6,615 bases of DNA from Candidatus Altarchaeales archaeon A3 (GTDB lineage Archaea; Altiarchaeota; Altiarchaeia; Altiarchaeales; Altiarchaeaceae): the NCBI GenBank assembly GCA_002083985.1, contig MTER01000051.1, positions 1 to 6,615 of the forward strand. Direction: 5' to 3'. The notes below the pieces were generated by a model. The model ran no database searches. It was not told the origin of the DNA and worked only from the letters and a program-made list of their open reading frames with translations. The position numbers and the translations under genes are program-made. Shown one piece after another: positions 1-6,042 of this stretch. Each line of letters starts with the position of its first letter. Positions within the stretch are counted from its first letter, which is position 1.

Positions 1-2706
1 TGGGTTTCTTTCAAACCAGGAGTTACAGACAATGTCGGAAAAACAGCAAAAGAAGCAATTCGGGATGCAACAGGAAAAGATGCTGATGTCTATACCTCAA
101 AGCAGTATTTCTTTAAAGGAAATTTGAGCAAAGAATACGCAGTGAAAATTTCAAAATACATTTCAAACGAATTAATTCAGGACAGCAAAATTTTTGAAAA
201 CGGGAAAGTTGATTTAAGAGAAATCAAAGCACCAAAAGTAATACTCAAAGAGGAAATTAGAGTTGATGAGATAAATTTAAATGTCAGCGATGAGGAATTA
301 ATGAAAATCAGCAAAGAAAGGGTTCTTGCTCTGAATCCGGAAGAAATGAAAAAGATAAAGAATTATTTTAAAAAGCAGAACAGAAATCCGACTGATGTTG
401 AAATTGAATGTCTTGCACAGACATGGAGCGAACACTGCAAACATAAAATTTTTAATGCGGAGATTGAATATAATACACTTACTACTGTACTTAAAACAGA
501 AATCATCGTATCTTATCCTATAAACTCATTATTCAAAACATACATTGCAGGTGCAACAGATAAAATATCAAAGAGAAAGAAAGGAAATTTATTGGTTAGT
601 GTATTTTCCGATAATGCAGGAATTGTCAAATTTAATGAAAATTTTAATGTCGCAATTAAGGTTGAAACGCACAATGCCCCCTCCGCATTAGACCCTTACG
701 GCGGTGCATTAACTGGAATTCTTGGAGTGAACAGAGACATTATGGGCGCAGGATTAGGAGCAAAACCGATAGCGAATACAGATGTTTTCTGTTTTGCAAA
801 TCCTTTTTATGACAAGCAATTGCCCGCAAAAATTTTGCATCCCAAACGGATATTTGAAGGCGTTGTTAAAGGCATAGAAGACGGAGGAAACAAAAGCGGG
901 ATTCCGACTGTAAACGGAGCGATTGTCTTTGATGACAGATTTCTTGGCAAGCCCTTGGTCTTTTGCGGAACAATAGGAATACTGCCTTCTGTAATTAAAA
1001 ATAAATTTACACACATTAAAGAAATTTACCCTGGTGATTTTGCCGTAATGGTTGGCGGAAGGGTGGGCAAAGACGGAATTCACGGGGCAACATTTTCATC
1101 AGAGGAATTTCATGAAGGAAGTCCTGCAACAGCAGTGCAGATTGGCGACCCGTTCACACAAAAGAAGATGCTTGACTTTTTAATTGATGCGAGAGATAAT
1201 TTGCTTTACATGGCAATTACCGATAACGGAGCAGGAGGATTAAGCAGTTCAATTGGAGAATTGGCAGAAATAAGCAACGGATGTGAAATTGAGCTTGATA
1301 AAGTGCCTTTAAAGTATGCAGGATTGCAACCCTGGGAAATTCTAATCAGCGAATCACAGGAAAGAATGAGTGTTGTCTTATCTCCGGAAAACCTGCAAAA
1401 ATTTTTAGACATGGCAAAAAAATACGATGTTGAAGCAACAGTTGTAGGTAAATTTACAAACACCGGAAAATTTGTCGCTTTTTATGAAGGTGAAGTTGTT
1501 GCAGATATAGATATTAAATTTTTGCACAAAGGCGTTCCAAAGATGAAGTTAGAAGCGGAATGGGATGGAAATTTGAATGATGAAAAACACAAAGAAAAGG
1601 AAATAAATGTTGAAAATTTTAAAGAAATTTTAAAGAAAATTTTATCGCGGCTTAATATTGCAAGCAAGGAAGGTATTATAAGGAAGTATGACCACGAAGT
1701 TCAGGGAGGAAGCATAATAAAACCAATTATGGGAAAAAACCAAGACGGGTTGAGCGATGGTGCAGTAATAAAACCATTGCTTGATAGTAAGGAAGGTGTT
1801 GTGATAGCATGCGGAATTTGCCCTAAATTTAGCGATATTGATACCTACTGGATGGCTACAAATGCCGTTGATGAAGCGATAAGGAATATTATTTGCTGCG
1901 GAGGAAATTTTGAAGACATTTCATTGGTTGATAATTTCTGCTGGCCGTCTCCGCTTCATGATAAATTTAAGGCAGCACAGCTTGTCAGAGCATGTAAAGG
2001 ACTTTATGACGCCTGTCTGGCTTATGAGACGCCTTTAATTTCGGGAAAAGACAGCATGTCAATTGACTATACGGGAAAGGATTTATCAGGAAATGTTGTT
2101 AAAATTTCAGGGGTTCCGACACTGTTAGTTACGGCAATAAGTAAAATTGAGAGTATAAGTAAATCAATGACTGCCGAGTTCAAAAATACAGGTGATTTGA
2201 TTTATATTGTCGGATTGACAAATGATGAATTAGGCGCAGGTGAATTTTATGCGGAGCATGGATTTATTGGAAAAAATGTCCCAAAAATAAATTTTGAAAT
2301 TTCAGGAAAAATTTATGAAAAGGTCAGCAAAGCAATTGCTCAAAATTTAACTGAATCGTGTCATGACTGTTCTGACGGAGGGCTTGCGGTTGCACTTGCA
2401 GAAAGCGCATTTTCAGGGGATGTTGGAATTGAAATAAATCTGGCAAATATTCCGGTTGAGGGTTTATTAAGCAATGAGAAAATTTTATTTTCAGAGTCGG
2501 CGAGCAGATTTATTGTTAGTATTAAAGAGGAAAATAAGGAGAAATTTGAAAATTTAATGAATGAGAGTAAAGGGATAAATTTTGCTAATATCGGATTTGT
2601 GAGAAAGGACAAACGATTTATAATTAATAGAAACACAACAAGTGGAATAATTAATGCAGATATTGAAGAATTAAGAAATGCATGGAAAACCCCGTTAAAT
2701 GGCTAA
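1..2706 (+). CDS. purL: Phosphoribosylformylglycinamidine synthase, PurS-PurL fusion (5' end outside window)
   Basis: This enzyme makes FGAM from FGAR, ATP and glutamine-derived ammonia in the fourth step of de novo purine synthesis, in the cytoplasm. The frame is open from base 1, so the 901 residues seen are partial and the TTG at 124 is internal. Residues 1-40 look like the end of a PurS domain (KPGVTD at 5-10). PurL follows: SEHCKHK at 143-149, the HNAPSALDPYGG nucleotide-binding segment at 224-235, DNGAGG and PWEILISESQERM near 444 in the first synthase half, then SGKDSMS at 681-687, CHDCSDGG at 787-794 and SES at 831-833 in the second half. No glutaminase (PurQ) domain follows, so PurQ should be encoded elsewhere, giving a PurSL+PurQ arrangement. 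The protein ends NAWKTPLNG. That tail and the stop lie in a repeat shared with the ATPase locus downstream, so the C-terminus may have been altered by the rearrangement. No key motif appears to be missing. Confidence 0.95.
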   Translation, partial: WVSFKPGVTDNVGKTAKEAIRDATGKDADVYTSKQYFFKGNLSKEYAVKISKYISNELIQDSKIFENGKVDLREIKAPKVILKEEIRVDEINLNVSDEELMKISKERVLALNPEEMKKIKNYFKKQNRNPTDVEIECLAQTWSEHCKHKIFNAEIEYNTLTTVLKTEIIVSYPINSLFKTYIAGATDKISKRKKGNLLVSVFSDNAGIVKFNENFNVAIKVETHNAPSALDPYGGALTGILGVNRDIMGAGLGAKPIANTDVFCFANPFYDKQLPAKILHPKRIFEGVVKGIEDGGNKSGIPTVNGAIVFDDRFLGKPLVFCGTIGILPSVIKNKFTHIKEIYPGDFAVMVGGRVGKDGIHGATFSSEEFHEGSPATAVQIGDPFTQKKMLDFLIDARDNLLYMAITDNGAGGLSSSIGELAEISNGCEIELDKVPLKYAGLQPWEILISESQERMSVVLSPENLQKFLDMAKKYDVEATVVGKFTNTGKFVAFYEGEVVADIDIKFLHKGVPKMKLEAEWDGNLNDEKHKEKEINVENFKEILKKILSRLNIASKEGIIRKYDHEVQGGSIIKPIMGKNQDGLSDGAVIKPLLDSKEGVVIACGICPKFSDIDTYWMATNAVDEAIRNIICCGGNFEDISLVDNFCWPSPLHDKFKAAQLVRACKGLYDACLAYETPLISGKDSMSIDYTGKDLSGNVVKISGVPTLLVTAISKIESISKSMTAEFKNTGDLIYIVGLTNDELGAGEFYAEHGFIGKNVPKINFEISGKIYEKVSKAIAQNLTESCHDCSDGGLAVALAESAFSGDVGIEINLANIPVEGLLSNEKILFSESASRFIVSIKEENKEKFENLMNESKGINFANIGFVRKDKRFIINRNTTSGIINADIEELRNAWKTPLNG

Positions 2707-2808
2707 TAAAAACAGCCATGCGGGAATGAATAAAATTTTCACCTTCCTGCCACTAATATCAAAAGTCTTTTCGTCAATTGTGTCTTTTGTTACCACAATT
2801 CCTTTTTT
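2695..2808 (-). pseudogene. 3' remnant of an AAA_14/DUF4143 ATPase gene
   Basis: Read on the minus strand, this piece encodes the C-terminal tail of the intact ATPase at 4155-5534: it starts KGIVVTKDT and ends WLFLLAI followed by TAA. There are two amino-acid changes (G to S in the DIGGRK stretch, T to A in IPTW) and one synonymous change. The remaining roughly 420 codons are gone. Directly beyond the last matching base comes sequence resembling the upstream flank of the intact gene, as expected if the body of the gene was deleted. The remnant's stop lies inside purL, a 12-bp convergent overlap. It has no start and should not make a protein. Confidence 0.85.
2699..2719. terminator. Possible bidirectional stem-loop after purL
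   Basis: ATGGCT and AGCCAT form a 6-bp stem around a 9-base A-rich loop, spanning the stop codons of purL and the convergent ATPase remnant. The same hairpin is at 4159-4179 by the end of the intact ATPase. The stem is short and lacks a long flanking T tract, so a terminator role is a guess. It may simply be part of the coding repeat. Confidence 0.3.
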
Positions 2809-2957
2809 ATTTATGCAAACAGAATCCGCAAGTTTTTGTAAATTATGCGGTTTTCATTTGCGTTATTTCAAAATCGCAAAGATTTTGAAATCTCCGAGCA
2901 TTAGCGAGGTGATTTGTTAATTTAAATTTTGTGAAATTTTGCGTTTTGATCAAGTTT
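2809..2957. repeat. Diverged copy of the ATPase upstream flank
   Basis: From about 2812, ATGCAAACA begins a stretch matching 5569 onward at roughly 83% over 54 bases, including the shared block TTTCATTTGCGTTA. After about 60-70 extra bases holding a hairpin, a second block with the core GAAATTTTGC and a following TTTTGAT matches 5634-5655. In the intact locus this sequence lies just upstream of the ATPase start. Here it abuts the ATPase 3' end, with a T run at the joint. Together with 2682-2808 it forms an internally deleted version of the ATPase unit. Confidence 0.7.
2866..2890. repeat. Perfect 10-bp hairpin in the scar
   Basis: TTTCAAAATC and GATTTTGAAA form a perfect 10-bp stem around the 5-base loop GCAAA. 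The hairpin sits in the stretch present in the scar copy but absent from the matching flank of the intact ATPase (about 5620-5630). It may be a small inserted palindromic element, or the ancestral state lost from the other copy. Nothing shows that it is transcribed. Confidence 0.6.
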
Positions 2958-3488
<531 letters not shown>

Positions 3489-3489
3489 T

Positions 3490-3921
3490 TTAGTAATTAT
3501 CCCAATGATTATCTTCCGGGCTATCCCAGTCCTTTGCTAAAACAGGTATTGATCTTTTATAAGCACTATGAATATCCGTAATCTCATTTAATGTATCTGT
3601 TATCTCTTCCAGTGCAGTAAAAAAATCCAAAGCGGTCTTTTTAAATTTTAAAAATTCTGCATCATCTATTAATTCTAACTGTTGTTTTAACTGAGATAAT
3701 AAGGGTTCAAATTGATTTAAAGTTCGTAATTCTTGTTCCGCCTGTTTTGGTTTTAAATTGTTTAAATAATAAAAGGTTCCTCTAATCTTTATTGTACTGT
3801 CCTCAATTTTTGGTATTGCAAATTTTTCGTATTTTTTCCAGACAAATTTAGATAGACTAAATGTATTTAAAACACTTATTGTTTCTAATAACGTATTTGA
3901 ATATGTTGATGTTAGTTCCAT
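3490..3921 (-). CDS. Probable antitoxin partner of the MazF-like toxin (unrecognised helical family)
   Basis: I do not recognise the first 120 or so residues of this 143-residue protein. They look mainly alpha-helical with charged heptad-like stretches, especially about 55-120 (KPKQAEQELRTL, LLSQLKQQLELI, ALEEITDTLNEI). I see no AbrB/SpoVT swapped-hairpin or ribbon-helix-helix motif. The C-terminal tail, LAKDWDSPEDNHWDNY at 128-143, strongly resembles the acidic/aromatic tail (A-x-D-W-x-x-P-E-x-x-x-W) that ends many type II antitoxins and occupies the toxin. With a gap of one base to the toxin, this makes an antitoxin the best reading. ATG at 3921 is the first in-frame start after TAATAA in the leader. 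No ribosome binding site is evident. A toxin-binding scaffold without DNA binding remains possible. Confidence 0.7.
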   Translation of the reverse strand: MELTSTYSNTLLETISVLNTFSLSKFVWKKYEKFAIPKIEDSTIKIRGTFYYLNNLKPKQAEQELRTLNQFEPLLSQLKQQLELIDDAEFLKFKKTALDFFTALEEITDTLNEITDIHSAYKRSIPVLAKDWDSPEDNHWDNY

Positions 3922-4141
3922 GGTGCAAAATTATTAAAAATCTGTTCTTTTTTGTTCCATTCCTAAATTATGAATAAAAATATAAATAAAAATTTCCAAA
4001 CTTTGTAAATAAATATGAATGTAAATAAATTAAATTAAAATTTCAGCATCCATTCTTTACAACTGCACTTTCCGCATCAATTTTTACATTTTTGAGCGAA
4101 ATTTTTGTTTTTGGAACTGATGTAAAGAAGTTAAAAAAGGT
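3922..4141. other. AT-rich spacer between the TA cassette and the ATPase unit
   Basis: No complete gene is visible. The part nearest the antitoxin is A/T-dominated and should hold its promoter; ATTTATATTTT on the minus strand (about 3976-3986) is a TATA-like candidate. On the minus strand 4120-4043 reads through as a 25-residue piece including KISLKNVKIDAESAVVKNGC before a stop, possibly a decayed gene end. On the plus strand 4118-4166 reads DVKKLKKVWKTLLNG then stop, resembling the purL tail. Confidence 0.4.
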
Positions 4142-4268
4142 ATGGAAAACCCTGTTAAATGGCTAATAAAAACAGCCATGTGGGAATGAATAAAATTTTC
4201 ACCTTCCTGCCACCAATATCAAAGGTCTTTTCGTCAATTGTGTCTTTTGTTACCACAATTCCTTTTTT
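4142..4268. repeat. 127-bp direct repeat, copy 2 (3' end of intact ATPase)
   Basis: This is the partner of 2682-2808, in the same orientation. It contains the last 37 codons of the intact ATPase plus 13 bases beyond its stop. Those 13 bases correspond to the tgg-aaa-acc codons at the end of purL in copy 1. To the right, this copy continues into the ATPase coding sequence, whereas copy 1 jumps to the gene's upstream flank. Confidence 0.95.
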
Positions 4269-5534
4269 GAGGGAAAATTTATCAGTAAAGTCCAGCACAC
4301 CCTTAATATCATAAGGATTTTCCCTGTATTTTACTTCTACGGCTAGCAATATATCCGCATCAAGCACAAAATCCACCTCATATCCGTTTTTCCAGTAAAA
4401 CGACTCAAAGAATACCTTTTTTGAAAATCCCTCTTTAATAAGATGCCATGCAACAATATTTTCCACACTCGTTGCATCATCATCGTCAAGTGTTAACGCT
4501 CTTCTCATTCCTTCTTCCCAAAAATAAATTTTCTTTTCAGCCCTTTCTCTTGCTTTCTTGTTTTTTGAATAAACATCTGAAATAAACACAAGCAATGAAG
4601 AAGATAAATAATAAAGGTAAAGTTTTATTGTTTCCCTGTTTGCGTCCATTCTGTTTGACAAAGAAACATAACTAAATCTTTGAGTTGAAAATTTTGCTGT
4701 TTCTTTTACTAATTTTTCTAACAGCAACGGGTCTTTTATTCTAAATGTGTGCACTATATCCTTAAAAAGAATTAATGAAAGATAATCCTCAACTAATATT
4801 TTTCTCCATTCTGTAATATTTTTGACTTTAAACCATTCCGGAAATCCTCCAACTTTTAAGTACTCTCCGAACAAATAAATAATTTTTTCTTTTTTTGGAA
4901 TGATGTTGTAATAAATTTTTTTTATTTCGTCTATGCTTTCGGCAGATATTGCAGATATGGAATCTGTATTTATATTTATGCTGCTGTCGCTAAATTTAAC
5001 AAACTCCCCGAATGTCAGCGGAAAAATGTTTATGAATCTTATTCTTCCGACCAAACTTTCCGAAGCATCTTTATAAAGTAATGTTTTGGATGAACCGCTG
5101 ACTATAAATTTTCCCTTAAATTTCGCATCAATGTAAAATTTTAGCTGTAAATGCCAGTTCTCCATAAAATGAATTTCGTCAAAAAACAGAAAAATTTCCT
5201 TTGCATTTGGATCTATTCCGGTTATTTCATGATAAACATTAACAATGTCATGGAGTGAATCAATCTTTCCCATCAGGTCATCTGCTTTTGCATAGACAAT
5301 TCTTTTTGGCTCAATATTGCTCTTTATCAGTCGGTCAATAAGTTGAAACATCAGGGTGCTTTTTCCACATCTTCTTATTCCGGATAAGCAGATTACCCTG
5401 TCTAATTTCAGCACATTCTCAATCTCGTTTATATACTTTTCTCTTTCAATTCCTCTGTCCTCATCGTTTATCTTTCCGCTTCCCCACCAGTAATTTCTCC
5501 TTTTCAGATATTCTATAACAAAGTCCTTGTCCAT
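4155..5534 (-). CDS. AAA_14/DUF4143-family ATPase with C-terminal nuclease-like domain
   Basis: This 459-residue protein has the full architecture of the ATPases common in archaea and scattered in bacteria. An N-terminal region (REKYINEI) leads into Walker A GIRRCGKST at 52-60. Walker B IFLFFDEIH is at 114-122, the sensor-like VSGSSK at 145-150, VGR at 162-164, and the family signature FPLTFGEF at 171-178. A helical segment follows. The C-terminal DUF4143 domain keeps PD-(D/E)xK-like residues: E358 in VENIVAWHL, D388 in YEVDFV, and E400-V-K402. The length is typical. Cellular roles of this family are poorly defined; involvement with mobile or defence DNA is often suspected. The ATG at 5534 fits the usual N-terminus and a TATA-like box 21-27 bases upstream, implying a leaderless mRNA. 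A deleted copy lies beside purL, so the gene sits on a duplicated unit. Confidence 0.9.
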   Translation of the reverse strand: MDKDFVIEYLKRRNYWWGSGKINDEDRGIEREKYINEIENVLKLDRVICLSGIRRCGKSTLMFQLIDRLIKSNIEPKRIVYAKADDLMGKIDSLHDIVNVYHEITGIDPNAKEIFLFFDEIHFMENWHLQLKFYIDAKFKGKFIVSGSSKTLLYKDASESLVGRIRFINIFPLTFGEFVKFSDSSININTDSISAISAESIDEIKKIYYNIIPKKEKIIYLFGEYLKVGGFPEWFKVKNITEWRKILVEDYLSLILFKDIVHTFRIKDPLLLEKLVKETAKFSTQRFSYVSLSNRMDANRETIKLYLYYLSSSLLVFISDVYSKNKKARERAEKKIYFWEEGMRRALTLDDDDATSVENIVAWHLIKEGFSKKVFFESFYWKNGYEVDFVLDADILLAVEVKYRENPYDIKGVLDFTDKFSLKKGIVVTKDTIDEKTFDIGGRKVKILFIPTWLFLLAI

Positions 5535-5554
5535 ATATTAAATTTGTTTCGGGA

Positions 5555-5561
5555 GTATAAA
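5555..5561 (-). promoter_or_regulatory. TATA-like box of a leaderless ATPase promoter
   Basis: Read on the minus strand, TTTATAC occupies -27 to -21 relative to the A of the ATPase start codon and is preceded by an A-rich stretch (TAATAAAA) that could act as a BRE. That spacing would put the transcription start at or next to the ATG, as in archaeal leaderless genes. No Shine-Dalgarno motif precedes the ATG (AAATTTAATAT). The scar copy has lost this box. Confidence 0.45.
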
Positions 5562-5656
5562 TTTTATTAATGCAAACAAAACCGGCAATCATTTGTTCAT
5601 TATGCGGGTTTCATTTGCGTTAGTTATTAATTGAAATTTTGCATTTTGATAAAGTC
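5562..5656. repeat. Upstream flank of intact ATPase, duplicated at 2809-2957
   Basis: ATGCAAACA at 5569 begins a stretch about 83% identical over 54 bases to 2812 onward, and a second block near 5634-5655 matches about 2930-2955. The similarity stops immediately before the MITE-like element at 5657. This makes the duplicated unit about 1.5 kb in the intact copy and about 0.28 kb in the deleted one. Confidence 0.7.
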
Positions 5657-5727
5657 AGGACTTACGCAATTCACATTGTAAAAGGACTTAAAAAGATAAG
5701 AATTCGTATCTGTTTTGCGTAAGTCCT
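5657..5727. mobile_element. 71-bp MITE-like element with 13-bp perfect terminal inverted repeats
   Basis: AGGACTTACGCAA at 5657-5669 is the exact inverse of TTGCGTAAGTCCT at 5715-5727. GGACTTACGCA-type ends resemble the termini of insertion sequences and of small non-autonomous elements in several prokaryotes (from memory, not searched). The 45-bp interior codes for nothing. It holds a partial direct copy of the end (AGGACTTA at 5683-5690) and a near-palindrome, AGATAAGAATTCGTATCT, at 5694-5711. No clear target-site duplication is seen at the edges. A plain hairpin or terminator serving the DHH remnant or the ATPase leader is the alternative. Confidence 0.65.
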
Positions 5728-5753
5728 ATAATATTCAAAATTTAATTAATAAT

Positions 5754-6042
5754 TTACAAGAAAGATAAGTGGCCTACTTCTATTTGGCACTCAACCCCGT
5801 CCAGAATTTCCATAAATTTCTCAACCCCTTCCTTTGGAATTCTCGCTCCCGCTGCAATACTGTGACCTTCTCCGCCAATCTTACATCCTTCTCTCATCAG
5901 ATCTCCCAAATTTACCCCTTTTTTAACGAGATCTAAATTTGCTCTTGCCGAAACCTTTTTCATAGTTGTCCTCGCTGTCATCCGCAAGCCCGACAATAAA
6001 TTTATCCTGTTTTAAATTTGATTTAAATCTAAAATCAACGAT
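5754..6042 (-). pseudogene. C-terminal (DHHA1) remnant of an archaeal RecJ/GAN-like DHH phosphoesterase
   Basis: Two overlapping minus-strand frames join into one DHHA1-like sequence of about 95 residues: FRFKSNLKQDKFIVGLADD in the first frame, then VSARANLDLVKKGVNLGDL and GGEGHSIAAGARIP in the second. The second part is the classic DHHA1 signature (K-V-S-A-R and G-H-x-x-A-A-G-A) that binds nucleic acid substrates in RecJ-type exonucleases. The frames meet at an A5 run on the minus strand (5956-5960); one base fewer gives EKVSAR. The catalytic DHH half, several hundred residues, is absent: an in-frame TGA lies at 6043-6045 and the restriction-enzyme gene occupies the DNA beyond. GGEGH also lacks two glycines found in many relatives (GGxGGGH). 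It is almost certainly a broken gene. If the indel is a sequencing error, it is still a fragment without an active site. Confidence 0.8.

Larger units (their letters stand above)
2682..2808. repeat. 127-bp direct repeat, copy 1 (purL end / ATPase 3' end)
   Basis: This segment matches 4142-4268 base for base at an offset of 1460, with four differences, all transitions (at 2693, 2721, 2754 and 2764), about 97% identity. It covers the last codons and stop of purL on the + strand and the last 37 codons of an ATPase gene on the - strand. Similarity drops sharply on the left, to about 15 of 24 bases. On the right it ends in a T run where this copy switches to ATPase upstream sequence. Confidence 0.95.

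Noticed and set aside
754..2636. Several minus-strand readings of 61-109 residues within purL
   Set aside because: They are opposite-strand shadows of a strongly conserved coding sequence and have no recognisable motifs.
124..2706. TTG at 124 as the start of purL
   Set aside because: The frame is open to base 1 and the upstream codons encode a recognisable PurS-like segment (KPGVTD), so the true start lies outside the window.
2699..2920. Plus-strand 73-residue reading after purL
   Set aside because: It is the antisense of the ATPase 3' remnant running into its flank; no ribosome binding site, no family features.
5754..5996. An intact 80-residue protein starting at the ATG at 5996
   Set aside because: The first residues (MSGLRMTARTTM) are out of frame with the family reading FIVGLADD encoded by the same bases, so that start is an artefact of the frameshift.
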